NCBI RefSeq assembly: GCF_000701345.1
Contig: NZ_JNIJ01000026.1
Span: 1 to 64,000 of the forward strand
From: Bradyrhizobium sp. URHD0069
Lineage (GTDB): Bacteria > Pseudomonadota > Alphaproteobacteria > Rhizobiales > Xanthobacteraceae
Length of the DNA stretch: 64,000 nucleotides
Reading direction: 5' to 3'
Shown one piece after another: positions 30,703 through 48,766 of the stretch. Positions within the stretch are counted from its first letter, which is position 1. Every line of letters starts with the position of its first letter. The notes beneath the pieces are model-generated. The model was not told the DNA's origin, searched no databases, and saw nothing but the letters and a program-made list of their open reading frames with translations. The translations under genes and the position numbers were made by a program.

Positions 30703-31462
30703 GTCAGCCTTCACCCTTTAATTCGCGCGAAACCGGCATCGGTTCCGCAAATTCTTCTCAGGACCACCGGTCCCATTCGGCCGCAACGCGCGAATAGGCC
30801 CGCGCAAAGCGAAATCGCGCCAACTGCTCATTGCTGAGCGGAAAGCGCTTCGACGCCACAGAGGACCGCAGTCGTAACTGATCAGCGTGTGCTGCTCAGT
30901 TGGCTACCGAGGTCATGCATCCGAAATCAATCTCAAGAGGACTTGCTCAAGAGAACCAAGATCGTCCTGGCATTGCCTAGCTATAATCGACAGCGTTTGA
31001 GCGGCATTCGTCGAGGGTGGTGCCCGTCTCGATCCCAGGAAATTGCCGAGGGACTGAAAGGGTGATCCGTTCCGACTCTGGCGTCGCTCACCGCCTGTCG
31101 TTAAGTGCGCGGTTTCTATCGGCGCAGCATGGCCAAGTCAAGGCGAAACGACAGTGAACGAAGCGCCTCTCGCGTCTGCAGAATCGACCACTTCGGGACT
31201 CGCAAAACTCGCCAAAAGCAAGCTCCCCGCCGGCTAAATTTCAGCCGAATCCTAATTTTACCCGGGTATTATATGGCAACGCGCTTCCAGCGTCTAATAC
31301 GAGGCTGGCTTTGAGGCTACCCTATTCGCCCTATCCCGTCGAAGGTGTTCACCGACGTCGAACGGCGTGTGGATTCGAGAACGGGATTTACCGGCGGGTA
31401 AGCGCTTGGCGCGCTTTGTGGCGGTTCGGTGAAGGCATGTCGCGACAGCTGCGCAAATCGGC
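30703..31462. other. 760-bp spacer holding the str-operon leader
   Basis: No gene is supported between rpsL and the ABC exporter. It probably contains the promoter at 31268-31297 and a 5' leader of about 550 nt. The plus-strand frames here are short and have no family resemblance. I could not recognise a specific leader RNA structure by eye. Confidence 0.5.
31268..31297 (-). promoter_or_regulatory. Candidate promoter for rpsL-rpsG-fusA-tuf
   Basis: On the minus strand TTAGAC (31292-31297) is followed after 18 bp by a perfect TATAAT (31268-31273). It points toward rpsL, about 565 bp away, with nothing between. The -10 is strong and the -35 moderate. Confidence 0.5.
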
Positions 31463-33499
31463 TCAACGCGGCAAGCGAGTTGCGCGTTTATCCTCGTCAT
31501 CATCGCCGTCGGCGTCCGCCGAATCGGCCGCGTCATGCGACTTGTGGCTCTGATCGTCCCACAGCTTTCGATACACGCCATTGGCGGCGAGCAGCTGCGC
31601 GTGCGAACCGCGCTCGATCGCCTTGCCGCCTGAAATCACGATGATCTCGTCCATCTCGACCACCGACGTGAGGCGGTGAGTCGAGAAGATCATGGTGCAG
31701 CCCTTGGAAAGCTTCAGCAGTGTCTTGTTGATCGCGGCTTCGGTGGTCTGGTCAAGCGCCGAGGTCGCCTCATCGAGCAGCAGAATCGACGGATTGCGGA
31801 CGATGGCCCGGGCAATCGCGATGCGCTGGCGCTGTCCGCCCGATAGCGTATCGCCGCGCTCGCCAACGGAGGTATCGTATTTTTGCGGAAGACTCATGAT
31901 GTAGCGATGGATTTCGGCCTTGCGCGCCGCTTCCTCGACCTCTTTGTCGGTCGCGCCTTCCTTGCCGAGCCGGATGTTTTCCCGGATCGACATGTTGAAC
32001 AGCATGTTTTCCTGGAACACCACCGCCATGCTCCCGCGCAGCGACTCGCGCGTCACTCTGCGGATATCGACGCCATCGATGGTCACGCGACCCTCGTTCG
32101 GTACGTAGAGGCGAAGGATCAGGTTGAGCAGCGTACTCTTGCCGGAGCCGCTCGGGCCGACGATAGCGATGCTCTTGCCGACATTGAGCTTGAGACTGAG
32201 ATTCTCGAGAACCGGCGTTTGGCTGCCTTCATATTGGAACGTGACGCGGTCGAAGGTGATGTCGTTGGTGATGCGCGGCAGGTCGGGTGCGCCCGGACGA
32301 TCAGCGCCGCGGGTCGGCTCGTCCAGCAATTCCTGAATGTGCCGTACCGCCGCCGCCGACTGGATCGACACCGGAATGAAATGCATCAGGTGGGCGATGT
32401 TGTAGGACACCTCCCAGAACGCGCTTTCGAACGTCACGAAGGTCCCGATAGTGATCTGGCCCTTGGTAGCGAGATAGGCGCCGATCGCGAGCACCACGAG
32501 GTGCAGCAACAATACGGAAATCGTAACGGTGCGCTCGACCATGGTCGACAGGAAAACCGCAGAAGCGGTCTTTTGCCGAACGTCGTTGTTACGCATCGTG
32601 AACCAGCCGAACGTCCGGCGCTGCAAGCTGAATGCCTTGACCACCGCTTGCGCGGCGACGTTTTCCTGCACCATGCCGAGCAGCGACGCCTCATTGAGCT
32701 TCTGTTCGTAATTCGCCTGTACCGCCTTCGGCGTCAGGATGCGCGGGCCGATCAGCGTGATCGGAAACACCAGGAGCGCCACCGCCGCGAGCTGCCAGTT
32801 CAGGAACAGCATCAGGATGATGCCGGCGATCAACTCCAGGAACGGCAATGCCGCGCCGTTGGCAAAACTCTTGATAGAGCCTTCGAAAGCCGAAAGATCG
32901 ATCGAAAACCGCGATAGAATTTCGCCGCGCCTGGTGCGCGCAAAATAGGCTGCCGGCAAATTCTGAACGTGCTCGAACAGGCGCGACCGCACATCGGAGA
33001 TAATGCAGGCGGCAAGCCGCGCGTCCCATCGCTCGTACCAGACCGCGACGATCGAGGTGAAGATACCGGCCGCCGCGAGCACGCCGAGGATCACATAGAG
33101 CGCCTGGAAATCCTCTTCGCCGAGGGCATCGTCGATCAGGAATTTCAGGCTCAGAGGCATAATGACGTTGAACAGCGTCTCGATCACGACGCCGATGCTG
33201 ACGAATACCAGCATTCTCTTGTAGTTGCTCAGGAACGGTTTGACGAACGCATAGATCGTCGCGAGCGCGCCGGCGGCTTCCTTTGCGGTAAAGACGACGA
33301 GATCCTCACCTTCTTCATCGTCAACCTCAAGCCCGTCAGCACCATGCTCGTCATCGGGCGGAGGCGGCTCGACCGCCTTGTCGCCAACGGCGCGATACGC
33401 AGCCTCAGTCTCCGCCGCAAGCTTCTCCTCGAGCTCCGGCGCCGCAGGATTGGCGGAAGCGGCTATCTGATTCTCTGACGAAGGAGGCTTGGACGCCAT
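31463..33499 (-). CDS. ABC exporter with fused permease and ATPase
   Basis: A half-transporter of 678 residues, probably acting as a homodimer in the inner membrane. An acidic, probably disordered N-terminus (about 1-70) precedes six membrane helices (about 85-380). The ATPase has Walker A GPSGSGKST at 448-456, signature LSGGQRQR near 558 and Walker B ILLLDEATSALD near 575, then the H-loop FSTHRLTSV. A second acidic tail (about residues 650-670) ends the protein. Layout fits MsbA/LmrA-like lipid or drug exporters; the substrate is unknown. It is inserted between rpoC and rpsL, 278 bp after the FAD fusion gene. Confidence 0.9.
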   Translation of the reverse strand: MASKPPSSENQIAASANPAAPELEEKLAAETEAAYRAVGDKAVEPPPPDDEHGADGLEVDDEEGEDLVVFTAKEAAGALATIYAFVKPFLSNYKRMLVFVSIGVVIETLFNVIMPLSLKFLIDDALGEEDFQALYVILGVLAAAGIFTSIVAVWYERWDARLAACIISDVRSRLFEHVQNLPAAYFARTRRGEILSRFSIDLSAFEGSIKSFANGAALPFLELIAGIILMLFLNWQLAAVALLVFPITLIGPRILTPKAVQANYEQKLNEASLLGMVQENVAAQAVVKAFSLQRRTFGWFTMRNNDVRQKTASAVFLSTMVERTVTISVLLLHLVVLAIGAYLATKGQITIGTFVTFESAFWEVSYNIAHLMHFIPVSIQSAAAVRHIQELLDEPTRGADRPGAPDLPRITNDITFDRVTFQYEGSQTPVLENLSLKLNVGKSIAIVGPSGSGKSTLLNLILRLYVPNEGRVTIDGVDIRRVTRESLRGSMAVVFQENMLFNMSIRENIRLGKEGATDKEVEEAARKAEIHRYIMSLPQKYDTSVGERGDTLSGGQRQRIAIARAIVRNPSILLLDEATSALDQTTEAAINKTLLKLSKGCTMIFSTHRLTSVVEMDEIIVISGGKAIERGSHAQLLAANGVYRKLWDDQSHKSHDAADSADADGDDDEDKRATRLPR

Positions 33500-33625
33500 G
33501 AAACCAATCGATGCTGCACGGCCGGCATGACCGCAAAAACGGCCCCGTTGCTCTTAAATCGCAGGGCTGAACCAAGCTTATGCGATCAGAACGCGTTCGG
33601 CAAAGCAACAGCCGGCAACTTTCTG

Positions 33626-33761
33626 CCGGTCATCCGGCGAACGCCGGGACCCGGCGCGTTTGCTTGTAGAGAATATCTGTCCCAATGCTACAGGGACATG
33701 ACAGGGCGCGATGAGCGGAGTTGCGCTCACGCTCGCCATTCCGGCGTTCGCCGGGATGACG
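33626..33761. repeat. Palindromic dispersed repeat upstream of the ABC exporter
   Basis: GTCATCCGGCGAACGCCGGG begins at about 33629, and the inverse CCGGCGTTCGCCGGGATGAC ends at 33760. Between lie ACAGGGACATG-type sequence and GCGCGATGAGCGGAGTTGCGC, partly self-complementary. The pair forms a large inverted repeat of about 135 bp. It has no coding potential. Confidence 0.75.
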
Positions 33762-33777
33762 AGTTGACCGGCTCGGT

Positions 33778-35823
33778 TCAGTCGCCGGCTTCGACCTTGT
33801 CAAAGAACGAGTAGCGCAGGCTGTCGGAGTCCGCATACCACCGGCCCGGCCCCTTGTTGGCGGCCAGGGTCGCCGCCCAGAGCGCGTCCCTGCAGTCGTG
33901 GCGGTGCATCGACAGGTCGAAGCCGTTAGAGAAGAACAATTCCGACCATTCCCACCAGGTGGCGAGCTTCTTCACGCCGCGCAATAGGTCGTATTGGTCG
34001 ATCAGGGCCGGCGCCAAATCCGATGTCACCGATCCGAACACGAGGCCGGCCTTCGTCACGCGGTTCAACTCGCGAATAGCGTGTGGCACCCGCCTTTCCG
34101 CGACATGGCATAGGCTTGTCTCGAACACGAAATCGAATTCGCCGTCCTTGAACGGCATATCGAGGATCGATCCAAGCTTGTTGAAATTTTTCAGGGCTTT
34201 CGGCGTCTTGGCGTGGATCGCGCGGTTGTTCTCGATGCCCCACGCATCGATTCCGCGAGCGCGCAGCGCTCCCACGAATTCCCCGCTGGCGGACCCGGCG
34301 ACCAGCAGCTTGTAACCCTTGGCTCGGTTCCAGACGATGTTGATGAGATCGGTCAAATATGCGGGATCGGCAAACCGGCTCCAGGCTTCGCTGTAGGGGC
34401 CGAGCCCGCGATAATTCTCGAAATACTCGCGATCGATCTTATTGGACGTGGATTTGCCGCGCGCGCGGCGCAACCGCACCATCTCAGTGAGGATGATGTC
34501 GGTGGCGGCGTCGGAGGAATCCAGCAGTCCGTTCAGCGTCGAGTCGAACAGATAATCGCCGACCACCACCAGGCCTGGATGCTGCTTCGGTTCGGGCCGA
34601 TGATTTGTAATGACGTCGCGCGCCGGCAAACCGCCCGGCAGCGCATTCACCGACGAAAGCCAGCGATGGCTCTTGCCTTCCACGAAATGCGCGCGCGCGT
34701 CGCCCAGCGAGGCCGGCAGGGATTTCAGCGCGGCATCGATCAATTCCTGATCGCTGAGGTTGGCGAAAGCCAACGCGTCGGAACCGGCGATCAGCCAATT
34801 CAGGACGCCGTGCTTGCCGACGTCATGACGCGCGCCTTCGTTATAAACGCAGCAGCCGCCGAACGCTTCCGACATGAACCATGAGCCCGGGATCTTCTCT
34901 CCCCAGAACGGCTCATCGAACAGGATCGAGACCCGCAGATAATGCGCGGGGCGATCGAAATAGGCGACGTGCTTGACCATCGACTTGCGCAGTTGTTCGC
35001 CGTCCCATCGCATGGTCACCAGCCAGGAGTGCGGCAGGCACACCAGCACGAGGTCGAAATCTTTTGTCTCCGGTCCCTTGCCGTTCATCATGTTGAGCTG
35101 ATAGCGGCCGGCTGCGGTCTTGCCGACCTTGAGGACGCGGTGATTGAGCTGAATATCGGCGTCGACCTCGGACTGCAGGCACTCGATCAACTGCTCGTTG
35201 CCGTTCTGGATCGAATAGAGGCCGATGTAGCCGTCGACATCCATCACGAAGTTTTTCAGCGCATTCAACCCGTTGGTGTTGTGGCTCTCGGTGGCGAGGT
35301 CGGAGCGCGCCATCACCTTGAGGAAGCGCTTGGCGATGGGATCGTCCACTTCCCTGTCAAGTAGCTCCTCGCAGGTGATGTAAGCCCACGGATGCTCGTT
35401 GTCGTGGGCGCCCACGCCTTCGTAATATTCGGCTGGAGACATTATCTCGGTGCAGCGCCTGCGGAACGCTTCGATCGCGTCGGCAGTCTTGGCGCCGTAT
35501 TTGCGGCGCATGCCCGCCACGTCGTTCAAGAGCTCGCCATCGAACTGGACCTGCTCCGCATCCATCGGAATGGTCTGCAGGCCGAAATGCTGGATCAGTT
35601 CGCGCAGCGGGTCGGGACCACTCATCGAGTAATCGTAAATTTCGGCGAGGCCGGCTTCGTACATCGCGGGCGCTGAATCGAATTTGCGTGTCAGGATCTT
35701 GCCACCAACGCGGTCGGAAGCCTCGTAAATGGTGACGCGGCAGAGCTCGCCGAGCTTCTTTTTGAGGTACCAGGCGCTCATCAGGCCGCCCGGCCCGCCG
35801 CCAACGATTGCAAGATCGAACAT
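33778..35823 (-). CDS. FAD-dependent oxidoreductase fused to a SAM methyltransferase
   Basis: A 681-residue fusion. Residues 1-450 form a flavin amine-oxidase-like domain: FAD-binding IVGGGPGGLMSAWYL at 6-20, then TIYEASDRVGGKI and the C-terminal FAD segment GLVVVGDYLFDSTLNGLLDS near 417-436. Residues 490-681 resemble a class I methyltransferase: LLVAGSASGEFVGAL at 506-520 is the SAM-binding loop, GIENN holds the acidic ribose-binding position, and GSILDMPFKDGEFDFVFE is near 551-569. I know no named function. An anabolic or small-molecule modifying role is an inference. It is probably monocistronic or paired with the ABC exporter downstream. No signal peptide. Confidence 0.8.
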   Translation of the reverse strand: MFDLAIVGGGPGGLMSAWYLKKKLGELCRVTIYEASDRVGGKILTRKFDSAPAMYEAGLAEIYDYSMSGPDPLRELIQHFGLQTIPMDAEQVQFDGELLNDVAGMRRKYGAKTADAIEAFRRRCTEIMSPAEYYEGVGAHDNEHPWAYITCEELLDREVDDPIAKRFLKVMARSDLATESHNTNGLNALKNFVMDVDGYIGLYSIQNGNEQLIECLQSEVDADIQLNHRVLKVGKTAAGRYQLNMMNGKGPETKDFDLVLVCLPHSWLVTMRWDGEQLRKSMVKHVAYFDRPAHYLRVSILFDEPFWGEKIPGSWFMSEAFGGCCVYNEGARHDVGKHGVLNWLIAGSDALAFANLSDQELIDAALKSLPASLGDARAHFVEGKSHRWLSSVNALPGGLPARDVITNHRPEPKQHPGLVVVGDYLFDSTLNGLLDSSDAATDIILTEMVRLRRARGKSTSNKIDREYFENYRGLGPYSEAWSRFADPAYLTDLINIVWNRAKGYKLLVAGSASGEFVGALRARGIDAWGIENNRAIHAKTPKALKNFNKLGSILDMPFKDGEFDFVFETSLCHVAERRVPHAIRELNRVTKAGLVFGSVTSDLAPALIDQYDLLRGVKKLATWWEWSELFFSNGFDLSMHRHDCRDALWAATLAANKGPGRWYADSDSLRYSFFDKVEAGD

Positions 35824-36084
35824 CTGCTTTCCGTGATCCCCCGCCCCCTCAGGAGCATCCGGTTCTTAAGTCAGCCTAGAGCGCGGTCGGCAAAAGTCGA
35901 ATCCGCTCTTTGCCCGGGATCGCGCCCCAAATTGTCGATTTAGCGGGCAATCCTAATCGGTAACCTGCCCCCTCCCTCGGCCGGGCCCGAGGCCATTTTT
36001 GACGGATGGCTAGCAGAAGCGCTTTTCAGCCTGAAGGAAAGATGAACAAACGAGGCTCACCCGCCATAACGACCAAAAACCCAC
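35824..36084. other. Spacer between rpoC terminator and the fusion gene
   Basis: About 260 bp without a supported gene. It lies upstream of the fusion gene and downstream of rpoC. I see no consensus promoter, although one is expected here because the rpoC terminator precedes the fusion gene. Confidence 0.4.
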
Positions 36085-36112
36085 AAAAAGGCCGGCAAAA
36101 GCCGGCCTTTTT
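36085..36112. terminator. Rho-independent terminator after rpoC
   Basis: AAAAAGGCCGGC, an AAAA loop and GCCGGCCTTTTT form a symmetric hairpin with T runs on both strands, about 25 bases past the rpoC stop. It could work in both directions. Confidence 0.93.
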
Positions 36113-36135
36113 CTCACATCATGAATCCGCGAGGC

Positions 36136-40335
<4,200 letters not shown>

Positions 40336-40491
40336 CGTCTTCTCCTTAACCGGTGCCTCGTGTCCCGGATGCGACGCCGCGCGCGAGCGGTGCGTTGCTG
40401 ATCCGCGACCGACGGGCCGCCGAAAAATTTCCTAGTCCCGGGTCTGCCGCGCAACAGGTCGTGCTGCGCGGCGCCCGGGGCGCCAACTTCC

Positions 40492-44616
<4,125 letters not shown>

Positions 44617-45070
44617 CGTGGCCTCTCATTTCGTCGCCCGTCAGAGGCGAACCTTCCGAAGCGCGATTGGCATCGCCCCCGGGTTGAATTTCGATTCGTT
44701 CCTAAATCTGGAACCCTTGCCAGGATTTAACTCCTGAATCGAGGTGCCAGACCTTCAAAACGCAAAACGACGCGCGGGGCGCTTGAACGCACCCGCCCGT
44801 CACAACCATCTCTTCACGGACTGCAAAAGCCCGAAATTGCCTATCTCCCAACGGCTTGCGCAGAAACGCTGCCGTTCCCGCTGCCCACCGTGCTTTCGTG
44901 CTGTCGTCTCCATATGGGACGACAATCGTGGAGATTCGAGGGGCAACCCTTCGAATCCCCACACATTCTTGTGTACAACACGATCCGGGTTACCCCGCCC
45001 ACGTCTTGCCCTTAATCCCCGGATCGGGCTCGGTTTTGCCTCGCCTGTCCAGGAATTTCGCTGAAATAAC
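44617..45070. other. 454-bp spacer between rplL and rpoB
   Basis: No gene is supported. It holds the stem-loop at 44930-44960 described separately. In other bacteria, rplL-rpoB spacers contain an attenuator and an RNase III site that set the ratio of L7/L12 to polymerase; the same role is inferred here. Confidence 0.5.
44930..44960 (-). promoter_or_regulatory. Stem-loop in the rplL-rpoB spacer, possible attenuator
   Basis: On the minus strand, GGGGATTCGA, an 11-base loop and TCGAATCTCC pair over ten positions with one G-U. It lies about 110 bp past rplL and has no T run, so it fits an RNA processing or attenuation element better than a full terminator. Confidence 0.45.
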
Positions 45071-45448
<378 letters not shown>

Positions 45449-45504
45449 TGATCTGTTTCCTTAAGCGTATCGGTTCGAACCAGGTTTGAATTTTGCGAAG
45501 GGCG

Positions 45505-46023
45505 TCAGGCCGCTTCGCCCTTTGAGGCATAGGCCTGAACCACGCGCGCAAGCTTGGCCGCGGGCGCGGTGGAGAGCTGAGCGATCTTGGTCGCCGGCGC
45601 CACCAGGAGGCCGACGATCTTTCCACGCAACTCATCAAGCGACGGCAGGGCGGCAAGCGCCTTCACGCCATCGACATTCAGGATGGTTTTACCCATCGAT
45701 CCGCCGAGAATGACGAACTGCTCGTTCGTCTTGGCGAATTCAATGGCAACCTTCGGCGCCGCTACCGGATCGTTTGAAGTCGCGATCACGGTCGGCCCCT
45801 TCAACAGGGAACCGATGGCAACGACGTCCGTGCCTTCAAGAGCAATTTTGGCGAGACGGTTCTTCGAGACCTTCACCGACGCGCCCGCCTGCTTCATCTG
45901 CATGCGCAGCTTCTGCATCTGGGCCACGGTGAGGCCGGAATAATGAGCCACGACCGCAACGCTCGTGGTCTTGAACAGACCGTTCAGCGTCTCGACCGCG
46001 TCCTTTTTTGCCGCTCTTTCCAC
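45505..46023 (-). CDS. rplJ: 50S ribosomal protein L10
   Basis: L10 is the stalk base and carries the L7/L12 dimers; with them it represses its own mRNA. The 172 residues contain [35 protein letters not shown] and [13 protein letters not shown], then the C-terminal helices that hold L7/L12. GGAGAG precedes the ATG. The leader is about 475 nt. Confidence 0.96.
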   Translation of the reverse strand: MERAAKKDAVETLNGLFKTTSVAVVAHYSGLTVAQMQKLRMQMKQAGASVKVSKNRLAKIALEGTDVVAIGSLLKGPTVIATSNDPVAAPKVAIEFAKTNEQFVILGGSMGKTILNVDGVKALAALPSLDELRGKIVGLLVAPATKIAQLSTAPAAKLARVVQAYASKGEAA

Positions 46024-46504
46024 AGCAAGCTCTCTCCGGTTTGGCGGCCTTTGCCTGATGGCAGGACCGCCGGGTTACACCCATCGTCCCGCCTGAACCT
46101 GACCTCGAGACATTTCAGTCTCGGGACCGTCGGGCAGAACGACATTGAAAAGCCTGCCCTCCCGGGCCTTGCGGGCCACGGGGTATCGAGGTTCGAACCA
46201 TATCCGCCGCCCGTCGCGCGGAACGCGACGTAAAGCGAAATCCGGTCTTCACCCGTCTATGCAGGCTATAAGATTAAGCCGTTGAAGAAACTTTTGGTTT
46301 CTCGCGGGCGCCCGCAGTCTTGGACAGGATCGAGGTCATTCGGCATGCCGAAAGACCTCTGCCCACAATCCTCCCAAAGCGACGGGTTCCTTTCCTTTCG
46401 AGCTATCCATGCGGATGTCCTGAAAGGAATGATCTCCTATCGAATTGGGCTTTTGGAGTGCGAGCACAGACGTGCCAGCAACGGCCAGCACGCCCGGAAA
46501 TCAT
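46024..46504 (-). promoter_or_regulatory. Long leader of rplJ, probable L10-L7/L12 control region
   Basis: The region between the promoter and rplJ has no supported gene. On the minus strand CGAGAC, six bases and GTCTCG pair at 46105-46122, and closer to the start GGCGGTCCTGCC pairs with GGCAAAGGCCGCC at about 46047-46075. E. coli L10 binds a comparable leader; binding here is inferred. Confidence 0.45.
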
Positions 46505-46533
46505 TGTTTAACGAGTCTTTTTCGGCTTGCCAA
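46505..46533 (-). promoter_or_regulatory. Candidate promoter for rplJ-rplL-rpoB-rpoC
   Basis: On the minus strand TTGGCA (46528-46533), 17 bp, then TAAACA (46505-46510). It lies about 480 bp upstream of rplJ and after the dehydrogenase start on the other side (46598 is the end of that gene), so it would be the operon's own promoter. Confidence 0.6.
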
Positions 46534-46597
46534 GCGCTAATTCGCGTCGACTTGGCCGCCCGCGCCATTTCGGCAAAATTTGTGTCGAATCGCCGGT

Positions 46598-47551
46598 TCA
46601 GGTGCCCCGGACCTCATAGGGCAGCGGTTTGCCTGCGAAAAACGCCTCCAGATTGGCGATCACGCAATCCTGCATCGCAACGTGCGACTCAAGGGTATGG
46701 CCGCCGATATGCGGGGTCAGCACGACATTTGGAAAGGCGGTTAGCGCGTCCGGCACGTGCGGCTCCTTCTCGAACACGTCGAGACCGGCGCCGGCAATCG
46801 ACCCGTCCGCGAGCGCCGCAACCAAGGCCCGTTGATCGATCACCGAGCCGCGCGAGATGTTGACGACATAGCCGTCCTTATCGAGCCGTTGCAGGATTTT
46901 GGCATCGACGGCGTGATGGGTGTCCGCGCCCGCGCGAACCGCAATCATCAGGATGCTGCACCAATCCGCCAGCGCTTCGAGGCTCGGCAGATACTGATAG
47001 GGCACGTCATGCCGGCTGCGGCTGAAATAGCCGATCTCGGCCTCGAATGCCGCAACGCGGCTTGCAATCTTGCGGCCGATCTCGCCCATGCCGTAGACGC
47101 CGACGCGGCGGCCGCGCATGCCCGGTTGCGGCCGCATCATCGGCGAAGGCCTTGCCGACGACCAGTTTCCGCTTCGAACGTAATCGTCCGCCGGCAGCAG
47201 ACGCCGCGTCACCGCCAGCATCAGCGTAACGGCGATATCCGCAACGGATGAGGCATTCGCACCCGGACTGTGACCGATCGCGATTTTCCGTTGAACTGCG
47301 GCGGCAAGATCGACGCCGTCGTACCCGGTGCCGTAGCAGACGATCGCGCGGAGCGACGGCATTTGGTCCATCACGGCGCCAGCCAGCGGCGTTCCGCCCG
47401 CGGTGATCATGGCACGAACGCCTGAGAGCTGTTCTGCGGTGAACACCTCATGCGGCGGCTTGCCCGCGGCGTCCATCAGATCGAACTGCTCTCCGATCCG
47501 CACCATCATCGCCTTCGGAAAGCGCGAATAGATCAAGACTTTATGGGGCAT
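46598..47551 (-). CDS. D-isomer-specific 2-hydroxyacid dehydrogenase
   Basis: An NAD(P)-dependent oxidoreductase of 317 residues that reduces 2-keto acids or oxidises D-2-hydroxy acids. The Rossmann motif VGVYGMGEIGRKIA lies near 150-163, VVNISRGSVIDQRALVAAL near 232-250 holds the substrate Arg region, and LTPHIGGHTLES near 282 holds the catalytic His. HSPGANASSVADIAVTLMLA is typical of the hydroxypyruvate/glyoxylate reductase-like group. It is placed between rplA and rplJ, isolated by the rplA terminator on one side and the rplJ promoter on the other. The substrate is unknown. Confidence 0.88.
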   Translation of the reverse strand: MPHKVLIYSRFPKAMMVRIGEQFDLMDAAGKPPHEVFTAEQLSGVRAMITAGGTPLAGAVMDQMPSLRAIVCYGTGYDGVDLAAAVQRKIAIGHSPGANASSVADIAVTLMLAVTRRLLPADDYVRSGNWSSARPSPMMRPQPGMRGRRVGVYGMGEIGRKIASRVAAFEAEIGYFSRSRHDVPYQYLPSLEALADWCSILMIAVRAGADTHHAVDAKILQRLDKDGYVVNISRGSVIDQRALVAALADGSIAGAGLDVFEKEPHVPDALTAFPNVVLTPHIGGHTLESHVAMQDCVIANLEAFFAGKPLPYEVRGT

Positions 47552-47573
47552 AGACTGATTTTCTCAGGTCCAA

Positions 47574-47610
47574 GAAAAAGGGGCGGAATCGGTTGCCCAA
47601 TTCCGCCCCT
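47574..47610 (-). terminator. Rho-independent terminator after rplA
   Basis: On the minus strand GGGGCGGAAT, a ten-base loop and ATTCCGCCCC, then TTTTTCTTG, about 30 bases past the rplA stop. It ends the rplK-rplA unit before the dehydrogenase gene. Confidence 0.9.
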
Positions 47611-47638
47611 GGTTCGTCTCACGAACTTCTCCGCGGTC

Positions 47639-48331
47639 TCAGCCGAGCAGGCTACCCGGCTCAACCTTCACGCCCGGTCCCATGGTCGAGGAAACCGCCA
47701 CGCGCTGGATGTAAGTGCCCTTGGCGCCGGCAGGCTTCGCCTTGGCGACCGCGTCCGCCAGCGCCTTGACGTTCTGCACGAGCTTCTCTTCCGAGAACGA
47801 GGCCTTGCCGATGCCGGCCTGCACGATGCCGGCCTTTTCGACGCGGAACTCAACCGAACCGCCCTTGGCGCCCTTCACGGCAGTGGCGACGTCCATGGTG
47901 ACGGTGCCGATCTTCGGATTGGGCATCATGCCGCGCGGTCCCAGCACCTTACCGAGCCGGCCGACCAGCGGCATCATGTCGGGGGTCGCGATGCAGCGGT
48001 CGAAGTCGATCTGACCACCCTGCACCTTCTCAACCAGGTCCTCGGCGCCGACGACGTCAGCGCCCGCTGCCTTGGCCTCTTCAGCCTTGGCGCCGCGCGC
48101 GAACACGCCGACCCGCAAGGTGCGGCCGGTACCGTTCGGCAGCGTCACCACGCCGCGCACCATCTGATCGGCATGACGCGGATCGACGCCGAGATTGATC
48201 GCAATCTCGACCGTCTCGTCGAACTTCGACTTGGCGCGCTCCTTGACCATCTTGATGGCATCCGCGAGCGGATAGAGCTTTTCCCGGTCGACGCCCTCGC
48301 GGGCCTTTTTCAAACGTTTTCCGATTGGCAT
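47639..48331 (-). CDS. rplA: 50S ribosomal protein L1
   Basis: L1 forms the mobile stalk and in E. coli represses rplK-rplA translation. [58 protein letters not shown] and [25 protein letters not shown] are diagnostic. Length 230 is normal. It starts 6 bp after rplK. Confidence 0.97.
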   Translation of the reverse strand: MPIGKRLKKAREGVDREKLYPLADAIKMVKERAKSKFDETVEIAINLGVDPRHADQMVRGVVTLPNGTGRTLRVGVFARGAKAEEAKAAGADVVGAEDLVEKVQGGQIDFDRCIATPDMMPLVGRLGKVLGPRGMMPNPKIGTVTMDVATAVKGAKGGSVEFRVEKAGIVQAGIGKASFSEEKLVQNVKALADAVAKAKPAGAKGTYIQRVAVSSTMGPGVKVEPGSLLG

Positions 48332-48337
48332 GACCCG

Positions 48338-48766
48338 TTACCCCGCAACTTCAAGGCCCATCGAACGGGCGGAGCCCTCGACCATCTTCATGGCCGCTTC
48401 GACGGTATCGCAATTCAAGTCCTTCATCTTCTTCTCGGCGATCTCGCGCACCTGCGCGCGCGTCACCGCACCGGCCTTGTCGCGACCCGGGGCTTTCGAT
48501 CCGGACTGGATTTTGGCGGCCTGCTTGAGGAAGTAGGACATCGGGGGCGTCTTCATCTCGAAGGTGAACGAACGATCGGCATAGATCGTGATCACCACCG
48601 GAATCGGGGTGTTTTTCTCTTCCTTCTGGGTCTGCGCGTTGAACGCCTTGCAGAATTCCATGATATTGAGGCCGCGCTGACCAAGCGCGGGTCCGATCGG
48701 GGGCGAAGGGTTCGCCGCGCCGGCCGGCACCTGCAATTTCAGGTATCCGGTCACTTTCTTTGCCAT
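48338..48766 (-). CDS. rplK: 50S ribosomal protein L11
   Basis: L11 binds the GTPase centre of 23S rRNA and is needed for the stringent response. [38 protein letters not shown] and the C-domain [27 protein letters not shown] identify it. It is 142 residues. The 139-bp spacer after nusG contains two small hairpins (near 48831-48850 and 48878-48895). Confidence 0.97.
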   Translation of the reverse strand: MAKKVTGYLKLQVPAGAANPSPPIGPALGQRGLNIMEFCKAFNAQTQKEEKNTPIPVVITIYADRSFTFEMKTPPMSYFLKQAAKIQSGSKAPGRDKAGAVTRAQVREIAEKKMKDLNCDTVEAAMKMVEGSARSMGLEVAG

